The notes under the pieces: model-generated | Seen by the model: only the letters and a program-made list of their open reading frames with translations | Databases searched by the model: none | What the model was told of the DNA's origin: nothing | Program-made: the position numbers and the translations under genes | Shown: one piece after another, positions 17,832 to 25,377 of the stretch | Layout of the letters: the number at the start of each line of letters is the position of its first letter | How positions within the stretch are numbered: position 1 is the stretch's first letter | NCBI GenBank assembly: GCA_050246995.1 | Contig: JBFWVA010000012.1 | Location: forward strand, 43,748-107,747 | From: SHVO01 sp050246995 | GTDB taxonomy: Bacteria; Pseudomonadota; Alphaproteobacteria; Rhodospirillales; Rhodospirillaceae | DNA length: 64,000 nucleotides | Direction: 5' to 3'

Positions 17832-18950
17832 CTACTGACGCGAGGACTGCGTGGCCGGCTTCTCCGCTTGGCCACCGTCCGCCGTCTGCTTCGGCGGATG
17901 CTCGATGTAGACCTGCGTGAAGGTCACTTTCAGCGCGCCTGAAATCGCGGTCATCTGCCCCTTATCGTCCGGATATCCGTCCGCGAGACGATGAAGCGCG
18001 CGATAAAGCGATGGCGCGGAGAGTTGTCCGTAGCTCTGATGGTGCGTTGACCACGATGTATTCAGATGGTGGTAAAAGGCGGCCACGTCGACATATCCCG
18101 CCATGATGCCTTCCGCGCGCTGCGGCGTAAGGCTGAGCTGGAAATGCAACCCTTTGAACTTATGCATGCCGTTCGTATCGAAGGTCGCCGACGATGGGAG
18201 GATCAAATCCTCGCCGTCCGTCACCAGCACGCCGTTGACGATTTTTCCTTTGAACGTCTGCTGGAATTGCTTGCCCCAGCGCTCATCGACACGCTGCGTT
18301 CCGCCCGGAACGTAGGAGCCACCGGTTGCGTCGGCCAGAAGATCATCGAGGCCGCGATAAGTCGTCACCGTCACGTCGTCATCGTTCGAAAGGCTATCGA
18401 CGCCCGAGATCTCGAACATGAAACGGTTGTTGTTGTATTGGCCGAGATACTTGTTTTCGAAGAAATAGATGAGGTTCGACGGCGCACGGTACTGCGAGAC
18501 GCAGCCGATGGCGCGGAACAACTGGTTGTCCACACCCTTGACCCCGTCCGGGTCGGTGAAGTCTTCGGGGCCGATTTTGCCGTCGAGGTTCATACCGTAG
18601 GATACGGGGCCGCCGGCTTCCTTGAAGCTGAATGGCTCCTCCGACATATCGGGGAACCACTGACGGCCTTCGCGCATCAACTGCGTTTCGAGCAAGGTGC
18701 GCTTCTTGCCGTCGTCGGGGAAAAGCTGCTTGAATTGCTCGCGCGGTCCATCGTTAAAGCCGTTCGGGCACTCTACTTTGCCGTTGGGCGATTCACGGAC
18801 CGCCCAGTAGCGGCTGGTGAGGACAAAACCAATCTTACCGTCTTTCACGGCGAGCGGGATGTCGTTACCTGCCGCGTTTACGGCGGGCGCGGCCAATACG
18901 GTTCCGGCGGCGGCCATGATCGCGCACGCGGCAACGGTGAATTTGAGCAT
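17832..18950 (-). CDS. Secreted protein of the unnamed family, copy 2
   Basis: Exported protein, 372 residues from the ATG at 18950 (GGGAGG upstream; an in-frame ATG at 18971 is less likely). Signal peptide ends near VLAAPAVNAA. It is the closest relative of the 4555-5661 product: shared ECPNGFNDGPREQFKQLFP, MNLDGK, DFTDPDG, VDNQLFRAIGC, TYRGLDDL, and the near-identical RALHRLADGYPDDKGQMTA. Unlike the other two copies it has no DUF1592/DUF1552 genes beside it; its neighbour is an exported CMD-family protein. The C-terminus is polar and low in complexity. Function unknown. Confidence 0.83.
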   Translation of the reverse strand: MLKFTVAACAIMAAAGTVLAAPAVNAAGNDIPLAVKDGKIGFVLTSRYWAVRESPNGKVECPNGFNDGPREQFKQLFPDDGKKRTLLETQLMREGRQWFPDMSEEPFSFKEAGGPVSYGMNLDGKIGPEDFTDPDGVKGVDNQLFRAIGCVSQYRAPSNLIYFFENKYLGQYNNNRFMFEISGVDSLSNDDDVTVTTYRGLDDLLADATGGSYVPGGTQRVDERWGKQFQQTFKGKIVNGVLVTDGEDLILPSSATFDTNGMHKFKGLHFQLSLTPQRAEGIMAGYVDVAAFYHHLNTSWSTHHQSYGQLSAPSLYRALHRLADGYPDDKGQMTAISGALKVTFTQVYIEHPPKQTADGGQAEKPATQSSRQ

Positions 18951-19072
18951 CCTGCATCCTCCCGATCCCAAACAGGGTCTATCCCGCTGGGTTACCTAAT
19001 ATAAACCGACTTTGGATAGGAGTCCTGTCCCCTCTCGTTGGGGGAGCCGCATAGTTTATGCAAATACAGCCG
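18951..19072. promoter_or_regulatory. Promoter region of secreted-protein copy 2
   Basis: The 122-base spacer upstream of 18950 contains the inverted half-sites GGTT and AACC 10 bases apart (GGTTACCTAATATAAACC, 19000 region) around an AT-rich core that could be a minus-strand -10 box. The 43-bp element found at 29973 and 51221 is not present here. Confidence 0.25.
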
Positions 19073-20845
19073 CTATGTCGGCCTGGCGCGGCGCAGGACG
19101 AAAAGGCGCATGGTTCCGAATTGCTTAGGAAGCTCGGTCTGTCCGACATAGTCGGTGCTGAAACGGCCGGGCGCCTCTAGCGCCAACAGGGCGGCGAAAG
19201 GCTCGCTGATATACACCGTTCCGGGCACAGCCACGGGCTCAATGCGGGCGGCGATCGTGATATGTGTGCCATAGAAACTGCGGGCCTTCAGGAACGGATC
19301 AACCAGTTCGGTGACCGGTCCAAAGTGCCCGCCGAGACGCAAAGCCAGGTGTGAGGGCAAACCCGCCGCACCGAGATCAATCCGGGCGAAAGCATCCTGG
19401 AGCGCGAGCGCCGCTTCGGCAGCCGCGGTCACGGACGGATAGACGGCGTGAATGCCGTCCCCCCACGTGGCGACAAGGTCTGCTGGCACAATGAGAGAGC
19501 GCAGCGCTTCTGCGAGCGGCGCCATGATGCGCGCCACGAACGGCGAGATATCGGTTTCACGCAGCCGGGAAAAACCGCGTACATCGCCAAACAACATTGC
19601 CTTCAATCGCCGATCCGCTCGCTCATCATCAACGAGTCGTCCGCCGTTGGTTGAGGTCCGCGGCGGAAACGCGACGACTGTTTGCGGCCGCCCCGTATCC
19701 GTCCAGCGCCGCACGTCGGCCGCGGTACCGGCAACGCCCTCCCCCGCTTTGCCATCCCATACGGCGAGCTGCCATGCCCGCGTACGCAGAACCTCGGCGT
19801 GGCGAATGGCCAGTCCCATCGCGTACTCGGAACAGAATGCAAACGCGGCGACGTCGCCCGACGTCGTATCCCGGCTGGCAAGCCGGAACGTCGCGGCGCG
19901 TGCTTTGCAGGCTTCATACCGGCCGATCCAGGCCGCGCCAAAAGGCGCAACGGAAGCCGCGATGAACACCTCTTCCTGCATCGGCAGCACGACATGGAGC
20001 TCGGCGCCTCGTGCGAGGGCCGCTTCCGCGATCAGGAGATCCGCGCCTGCCGCCAGCGCGCCAAACACCGCGCATGGCCGTATCCGATCGAGCGCGGATA
20101 CGATGTCGGCCTTGATATTGCCGAGTGTCGACCCCGCAAGCACGGACTCGTCGAACATGTGGCCACAATAGGTAAGCGACGGTGGCGGGCTGTGGCGCTC
20201 TAACCAAGCGCTGTCCAACTTCAACGTGGCGCAGATCGCCTCCAACTGACGCAAGGTACTCGCATGCGCCGCATAGTTGGCGGAATCGTGCATAAGCGCA
20301 TTGGCGAGCGCTTGTTCAGCCTCATCGATGCGGCCAAGGATGAAATAGGCCTCGGCGCGAGACGCCGCGCGATAATAGGCGTCTTCCGCCCCTTTGTCGG
20401 AGCTGGCCGAAAGTCCGCTCAACACCTCTGTTGCGATCGTCCGCGCACCCGCGGAATCCCCCGCGATAAGCAGCATCGTCGCCGTGTTGATACCGGGATA
20501 ATAGTCCTGATGAAGCGCATAAGCCGCCGCGTACATATCCGCGGCCTCTTGTGCCAAGCGCCTGCGTTCGGGCCCTTCGGCCGCGAGGGCGAGATCCTTA
20601 TGAAGGCGAGCGCCGAGCGCGATCACATCGACATGGTCGCGCACATGACGCAGTTCGAGCCGTTCGTACTCGCTATAAGCGCGGCTCGTCGCGCCACCGC
20701 GCGCGAGAAGCAGCACCGCGCGATGCCGTAAATCCACATCTTGCGGAAATTTAGAAAGGCCTTGGGCCACGAGATCGTATGCGGCGAGCAAGTCGCCGCC
20801 GAGCTCCAAACGGATGGCCTCGGAGAGTATCTGCTCTGCCGTCAC
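19073..20845 (-). CDS. TPR/TRAFs-binding, SLOG-like and class III cyclase protein
   Basis: Cytoplasmic protein of 590 residues, GTG start. Residues 1-215 are helical repeats with HQDYYPGINTATMLLIAGD, typical of the TRAFs-binding/TPR region in bacterial signalling proteins. Residues 224-394 look like a SLOG-type Rossmann domain (CGHMFDE, FGALAAGADLLIAEAALARGAELHVVLPM, LAVWDGKAGEGVAGTAADV). Residues 415-576 form a class III nucleotidyl cyclase domain: LFGDVRGFSRL with metal Asp421, WGDG with Asp463, and TIAARIEP with Arg534. The usual Asn of NxAAR is Thr here, so activity is uncertain. It is divergent from a TIR-TPR gene. The SLOG call rests on pattern recognition only. Confidence 0.78.
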   Translation of the reverse strand: MTAEQILSEAIRLELGGDLLAAYDLVAQGLSKFPQDVDLRHRAVLLLARGGATSRAYSEYERLELRHVRDHVDVIALGARLHKDLALAAEGPERRRLAQEAADMYAAAYALHQDYYPGINTATMLLIAGDSAGARTIATEVLSGLSASSDKGAEDAYYRAASRAEAYFILGRIDEAEQALANALMHDSANYAAHASTLRQLEAICATLKLDSAWLERHSPPPSLTYCGHMFDESVLAGSTLGNIKADIVSALDRIRPCAVFGALAAGADLLIAEAALARGAELHVVLPMQEEVFIAASVAPFGAAWIGRYEACKARAATFRLASRDTTSGDVAAFAFCSEYAMGLAIRHAEVLRTRAWQLAVWDGKAGEGVAGTAADVRRWTDTGRPQTVVAFPPRTSTNGGRLVDDERADRRLKAMLFGDVRGFSRLRETDISPFVARIMAPLAEALRSLIVPADLVATWGDGIHAVYPSVTAAAEAALALQDAFARIDLGAAGLPSHLALRLGGHFGPVTELVDPFLKARSFYGTHITIAARIEPVAVPGTVYISEPFAALLALEAPGRFSTDYVGQTELPKQFGTMRLFVLRRARPT

Positions 20846-20902
20846 CGCGTTACGCCGCCCCTCTTCCGCACCTTGCGGATCCCCGGGAAAACATGGAGTA
20901 TC

Positions 20903-20937
20903 TTTAGGGGGAGTACAAATAAGAATTCTCCCCCAAA
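20903..20937. promoter_or_regulatory. Inverted repeat between the cyclase and TIR genes
   Basis: GGGGGAG (20907-20913) and CTCCCCC (20928-20934), extended by TTT and AAA, form a hairpin or palindromic operator in the divergent spacer, about 60 bases from each gene start. It could be bound by a regulator controlling both genes. No regulator gene is adjacent. Confidence 0.4.
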
Positions 20938-21000
20938 TTGTTCATCGCCGGGGAAGGCGCACGCAGACCGGAAAACGGCGGGGCGCTGGGGGACGAGCCG

Positions 21001-23184
21001 ATGGTGCCGAAGGACGCTGGTCCAACCAATGGGCCGGCTGGCCAATCGCCAGCCGTAAGCGTATCGGGATTCCGCGCATTCATCAGCTATAGCCACCGCG
21101 ACACCAAGGTCGCCGAATGGCTCCACCGGTCTATCGAAACCTACCGCGTCCCAAAGCCCCTCATCGGCCGCGTGACCGGCACGGGTCTCATCGGACAACG
21201 GCCTGGAAAGGTCTTCCGCGACCGCGACGAGTTGGAAGTCGCCGCCGACCTCAGCGGCAAGATCAATGAGGCGCTAGAGCAATCCCAATTCCTGGTCGTC
21301 CTTTGCTCGCCGGCGTCTGCACGTTCCAAGTGGGTGAATCAAGAAGTCATTAATTTTAAACGGCTGAAAGGCGCCGAGCACATCATCGCTGTCATCGTGG
21401 ACGGCGAACCTGGTGATGAGTCGCAGGAATGCTTCGTCCCCGCCCTTCGCTTCAAAGTATCCCCGGCTGGCGAACTCACGGACGAACCGGCAGAGCCCAT
21501 CGCTGCGGATCTGCGAGATGGGAAAGATAGCAAGGCCCGCGTAACGCTGAAGGTCGTCGCTGGGCTTCTAGGCGTCGGACTCGACGAACTCATTCGGCGC
21601 GACAGTCAGCGCCGCGCGCGCGTTCTGCTATATGCGTCTGTCGCGATGGGTTGCATTACACTCGTACTAGCGGGCCTGACGATCGAAGCTATCCGCGCAC
21701 GCAATCTCGCTGTTGCATCGCAGGCCAATGCGGATCGCAAACGCGCTGAAGCGGAAGAACTCATTGAATTTATGGTCGGCGATCTTCGCACGCGGTTGGA
21801 GCCCGTTGGCCGTCTTGATGTCCTGGACGCCGTCGGCCAAAAGGTGCTCACTCACTTCTCCAGTCTTCGCGCGGATGAACAGGACGACGAGGCCCTCGCA
21901 CGCAGAGCCCGAGCGCTGCAGATACTTGGCGCCATTGCGATGAACAAAGGTGATCTAACCGACGCCGCCGCCAGATTTAACGAAGCTCGCGACACGGCTG
22001 AAGTCCTAGTGCGTCGGGATCCTTCCAACGCTCAACGCACCTATGAATACGGCGAAGCACTGGTACAAGTCGGCAGCCTGCTCTACAGGCAGGGCAATTA
22101 TGAAGAGGCGCGTCGCACCTATTTACAAGCGCTCGAAACATCCCAGGAACTGAATAAAAAGCAGCATACTCCCGTACCGTGGCAGCTGCAGCTTGCCCGC
22201 GTTTGGCTGGGACTTGGCAATGTGTCTTCCGATCTGCTCGCCGCGCAGCAGGCTTTGGGCGAGCTTCGCGAAGCGCAAAATATTTTCGAGCGGCTCTCCG
22301 CGGAAAATCCCAGAGATCCGGCCTTCATGAGAGATATTGGAAGCGTCCTCGAATGGATCGCGGGAACCTACTATCGGATAGGAGATTTTGGCCAGGCGAT
22401 CGCCTATCGCAAGCAGCAAGCCGCGATCTATCAAAAAGCGCTGGTCATCGATCCTGCGAATAAGATCATTAAAGCCGAGCTATTTTCGGCGCTGCGCACG
22501 CTCGCAAATATAAACCTGAATTTTGGAAACGACGCCGAGGCTCGCGCCCAAGCCGAGGAAGCGCTTTCCGTCGTGACATCTTTGACCGACCTTGATCCTG
22601 CGAACACGGAATGGAAAGCGGAGCAAGGCCGCGCCCTGCTGGACCTCGGCGATGGCTACCTCGAAACCGCTGACGTCGCCCGGATAGATCAGTATCTTTC
22701 GCGCGCAGAACGCATTTTTCGCGAATTGACTAAAGTCGATCCAAGCGTATTGAAGTGGCAGGTTGATCTGGTTCGAGCCGACGTCATGCGCGCTCGCCTG
22801 TTAATGATTGCAGGTAAGGAAACCGAGGCGGACAGAAACTTTGAACGGTTACGGGCAAAACTCGACGGTTTGACCCGCATATTCCCTAACGAACCCAGTC
22901 TTCGGGACCGCACGGCTCTGGCGAATATGTATTGGGGAGCCGCGCTCCGCCGACTCGGCCACACCGCCGAGGCCGCGCGGGTGCTTCAGACTGTACTTAA
23001 TACCTATCCGGAGACATCTGGTCGTTTCGAGCTGCAAGCCGCGACAACCCGAGGCATGACCCTATTCCATCTAGGACGGTACATAGATGCCTATCCACTA
23101 CTAGAACAAGTCCACCTAACAGGCTACCGCCGAAAGTCGTTTCGCGATGCCTACGCGATAACGTCCGCGCACGCAAAGCGATGA
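21001..23184 (+). CDS. Membrane TIR-domain protein with C-terminal TPR repeats
   Basis: Protein of 727 residues from the ATG at 21001 (GGGGGA upstream; a TTG at 20938 is less likely). Residues 23-160 are a TIR domain: FRAFISYSHRDTKVAEWL, FRDRDELEVAADLSGKI, LVVLCSPASARSKWVNQEV, with Glu115 at the place of the catalytic Glu of NAD-cleaving TIRs. One hydrophobic segment at about 207-227 should cross the inner membrane. A coiled stretch and EELIEFMVGDLRTRLEPVGRLDVLDAVGQKVL follow, then many TPR-like repeats to the end. TIR domains either cleave NAD or make cyclic ADP-ribose-type signals, or act as scaffolds; which applies here is unknown. It heads an operon with the repeat protein 36 bases downstream. 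Confidence 0.85.
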   Translation: MVPKDAGPTNGPAGQSPAVSVSGFRAFISYSHRDTKVAEWLHRSIETYRVPKPLIGRVTGTGLIGQRPGKVFRDRDELEVAADLSGKINEALEQSQFLVVLCSPASARSKWVNQEVINFKRLKGAEHIIAVIVDGEPGDESQECFVPALRFKVSPAGELTDEPAEPIAADLRDGKDSKARVTLKVVAGLLGVGLDELIRRDSQRRARVLLYASVAMGCITLVLAGLTIEAIRARNLAVASQANADRKRAEAEELIEFMVGDLRTRLEPVGRLDVLDAVGQKVLTHFSSLRADEQDDEALARRARALQILGAIAMNKGDLTDAAARFNEARDTAEVLVRRDPSNAQRTYEYGEALVQVGSLLYRQGNYEEARRTYLQALETSQELNKKQHTPVPWQLQLARVWLGLGNVSSDLLAAQQALGELREAQNIFERLSAENPRDPAFMRDIGSVLEWIAGTYYRIGDFGQAIAYRKQQAAIYQKALVIDPANKIIKAELFSALRTLANINLNFGNDAEARAQAEEALSVVTSLTDLDPANTEWKAEQGRALLDLGDGYLETADVARIDQYLSRAERIFRELTKVDPSVLKWQVDLVRADVMRARLLMIAGKETEADRNFERLRAKLDGLTRIFPNEPSLRDRTALANMYWGAALRRLGHTAEAARVLQTVLNTYPETSGRFELQAATTRGMTLFHLGRYIDAYPLLEQVHLTGYRRKSFRDAYAITSAHAKR

Positions 23185-23220
23185 CGTTGATGATCGATAA
23201 ACCAACCACAGGGGAACGAG

Positions 23221-23643
23221 ATGAGTGAAAAGAAACAGAGAGATAAAATAGAGACGCAGGAAATGTTGGTGCGTCGCGAAATCGACAAATTGCGCGACAT
23301 GATCGAGCAGTACGGGCGTGCACAGAGCGGCGCACGAGGGACCGACGCTGTATTGGAAGCCCTCAAGCGCATGAACGTCTTCGGAAACGATCCGATTGAT
23401 TCGTTTAGCGTCGACCTCGCGCAGTGGGTGCTGATGTCGTCGCTGAAGCCGCTCGGCAACGATCCGATCGATTCTTTCAACGTGAAAGATTATCAGAAAC
23501 TTGCGCTGAAGGTCTTCGGCAACGATCCGATCGACTCCTTCAGTGTTAAACTCGTCATCCGCATCGGCCTTAAGCTGCTCGACGCCGCTGACAGCAAAAA
23601 GACGGCAAAGAAGAAAGCCGCCAAGAAGGCGCGGAAGAAATAG
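23221..23643 (+). CDS. Small protein with three GNDPIDSF repeats and a basic tail
   Basis: Protein of 140 residues, with AGGGGAACGAG just before the ATG. I know no family for it. Residues 1-32 are charged and helical. Three near-identical peptides, FGNDPIDSFS (54-63), LGNDPIDSFN (78-87) and FGNDPIDSFS (99-108), are separated by 14- and 11-residue amphipathic segments. The tail (125-140) is almost pure Lys/Ala/Arg, like histone-H1-like nucleic-acid-binding tails. It sits in an operon with the TIR-TPR gene and ends at a strong terminator. The repeats could be binding or modification sites for a partner; that is speculation. Confidence 0.8.
   Translation: MSEKKQRDKIETQEMLVRREIDKLRDMIEQYGRAQSGARGTDAVLEALKRMNVFGNDPIDSFSVDLAQWVLMSSLKPLGNDPIDSFNVKDYQKLALKVFGNDPIDSFSVKLVIRIGLKLLDAADSKKTAKKKAAKKARKK
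23380..23544 (+). repeat. Three in-frame GNDPIDSF-coding repeats
   Basis: Coding repeats at 23380-23409, 23452-23481 and 23515-23544. The DNA differs mostly at third codon positions while the peptide is kept, which indicates selection on the protein and not recent DNA duplication. Confidence 0.85.
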
Positions 23644-23668
23644 CCATCGATATAGACTGCTAAGCTGG

Positions 23669-23703
23669 GAGGCTCCGGCCGCGCGGCCGGAGCCTCTTTT
23701 TTT
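23669..23703 (+). terminator. Strong terminator after the TIR operon
   Basis: Perfect 12-bp stem GAGGCTCCGGCC / GGCCGGAGCCTC with a 4-base loop, followed by seven T residues. It separates the TIR operon from the convergent lipoprotein gene. Confidence 0.95.
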
Positions 23704-23709
23704 AAGAGC

Positions 23710-24546
23710 TTAAGGCCGCGGCAAGATGCTCTGCAGGATCATTCGCGTGACGCTGTCCTCGGAAGCGCGAACCGCCGCCGCCAAATCTGCATCACTCGGT
23801 TCCAAAAAATTGCCACGCGCGTCTGCAGTCTTCTCAGTCAATGCAAAACCAATCGTGAGAGTATCTTTTGACGTCCGTGCCACATTGATTAATCCGTCAT
23901 TTGCTTGCGGCGCAGAGAAATGCGTCATCGTCCATTTTGGAGCGCCGCCAAGCCCGTAGATAAGCGTAAATTCGATGGTCGATCCGAATGTTAGGGACGA
24001 AGCGCCAGGATCTTTCTCTTTTTTGACGTAGACCGGGTAAATGAACTGCTCCCGACGGGCGAGTCCAGACAGCATAATTTCCTTTAGGCCTAGATCGCCT
24101 TCAATTCCGGAAAAACCTTTCCTCGCCACGGTCTCATTCGCGCAAGGTTTAGCTCCAGTATTAAGCGTGAGCGACATCGAGACGTTGATGGTGCGCTTCT
24201 GCGTACCTGTGAGCTTTCCATTCACCATCGCGGTGAAATTCTTTTTTGGATCGGTAAGCGGGTCAATGAAATTGAGGACAGGTGCTAACCCTTGCTGATT
24301 GGTGACTTCCAAGGTTAGCGAAGGCGTCGCCACTAGGACCGCGCCACCGAGCCGCTTCTGTAGATCTTTGTCAGCCAGCGCGGCTTGAAGCTCGCACTGA
24401 ACATGCTTCGAGACGTCCTCGACGGTCGGCACGTCGGTAGGCTCTCTCAAAACATTGAAATTGGGCAGCGTGGAGCAGCCCGCGAGGAGCGCAAATCCGC
24501 AAACTCCCAATAAGCGACTGCAAAGCGTCTTTCTCGGCCGGTTCAT
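23710..24546 (-). CDS. Lipoprotein of unknown function
   Basis: Protein of 278 residues. The ATG at 24546 is chosen because AAGGGGGAA precedes it and it gives a clean lipoprotein signal with lipobox LLAGC (MNRPRKTLCSRLLGVCGFALLAGC). The mature part is beta-rich and has no motif I recognise, apart from a segment reading LTLEVTNQQGLAPVLNFIDPL and several polar strands ending in TIGFALTEK. It is convergent with the TIR/repeat operon, so it may belong to that island, but the shared terminator is the only link. Function not assigned. Confidence 0.75.
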   Translation of the reverse strand: MNRPRKTLCSRLLGVCGFALLAGCSTLPNFNVLREPTDVPTVEDVSKHVQCELQAALADKDLQKRLGGAVLVATPSLTLEVTNQQGLAPVLNFIDPLTDPKKNFTAMVNGKLTGTQKRTINVSMSLTLNTGAKPCANETVARKGFSGIEGDLGLKEIMLSGLARREQFIYPVYVKKEKDPGASSLTFGSTIEFTLIYGLGGAPKWTMTHFSAPQANDGLINVARTSKDTLTIGFALTEKTADARGNFLEPSDADLAAAVRASEDSVTRMILQSILPRP

Positions 24547-24633
24547 AGCATTCCCCCTTGAGAGTGTAGCCCCATCCGAGAGTGTAGCGCAGAGACGCAA
24601 TTCCGCACATAAGGCGTTCAGCCGCGCTTGTGC

Positions 24634-25377
24634 TTAACCGGGAGCATCCTCGCCAAAGACAGCGGCAATGTCAGCCGTGGTCATCAATCGAAATCCCCCC
24701 GGCGGGAGCTCGGGGGGCAAATTCAGCCCGCCGACACGTTCCCGGTGAAGCTTTTCGACATGATTGCCAACGGCGGCGAACATCCGCCGCACCTGGTGAT
24801 AACGTCCCTCGGTGACAATTAGGCGCGCCTTCTGCGCAGAAATGATTTCCAGCTTCGCTGGCGCAAGAGGCTTTGGCTCCCCCTCCAGCATCATCGTACC
24901 GGACGCGAAGAGCGTCATTTCATCGCCTCGCAACGGGCGCGCCAGAGTCGCAAGGTAATGTTTTGCGACATTCTTTTTAGGCGAGATGATCTGATGCAAG
25001 AGCGCGCCGTCGTCGGTCATAAGCAGGAGCCCCGACGTTTCCTTGTCGAGACGGCCCACCGTCGAGATCGCGGGATCGCGGCGGCGCCAGCGCGGCGGCA
25101 GCAAATCATAGACGAGTGGCCCAGATTCCTTATGAGAACAGGTTACGCCCAGCGGCTTGTGCAGCATCAGCGCAAGGCCCGGCAAAGGATCGAGCGGCTG
25201 GCCGTCGATGGTCAGACGCGACGGCAGGTCGGGCGTCATCGCGATACGCTCGCCGGCGTCATCCACTTCGGCGCCATCAAGGAGGATACGGCCGTTGCGC
25301 GCCAGCGCCTGGATCTCGTTGCGCGACCCATATCCCATATTCGCGATCAACCGATCGATCCTGGTTGTGCCGCTCAT
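24634..25377 (-). CDS. rsuA: 16S rRNA pseudouridine synthase, RsuA type
   Basis: Pseudouridine synthase of the RsuA/RluB/RluE group (247 residues). An N-terminal S4 RNA-binding domain (RIDRLIANMGYGSRNEIQALARNGRILLDG) precedes the catalytic domain with GRLDKETSGLLLMTDDG, where the Asp is the catalytic residue, and YHQVRRMFAAVGNHVEKLHRERVGGL. RsuA makes pseudouridine 516 in 16S rRNA; an RluB/E role for 23S rRNA is the alternative. Its start overlaps the stop of the upstream methyltransferase by 4 bases, so the two rRNA-modifying enzymes are translationally coupled. Confidence 0.85.
   Translation of the reverse strand: MSGTTRIDRLIANMGYGSRNEIQALARNGRILLDGAEVDDAGERIAMTPDLPSRLTIDGQPLDPLPGLALMLHKPLGVTCSHKESGPLVYDLLPPRWRRRDPAISTVGRLDKETSGLLLMTDDGALLHQIISPKKNVAKHYLATLARPLRGDEMTLFASGTMMLEGEPKPLAPAKLEIISAQKARLIVTEGRYHQVRRMFAAVGNHVEKLHRERVGGLNLPPELPPGGFRLMTTADIAAVFGEDAPG

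Noticed and set aside
23380..23544. GNDPIDSF repeats as a CRISPR or DNA-level tandem repeat
   Set aside because: Unit spacing is uneven and the DNA diverges at third codon positions; the conservation is at peptide level.
19073..23643. Island as a standard Thoeris system
   Set aside because: A TIR gene and SLOG-like region are present, but the SLOG protein lacks a sirtuin-type NADase domain and carries a cyclase domain instead, so it is not classical ThsA/ThsB.
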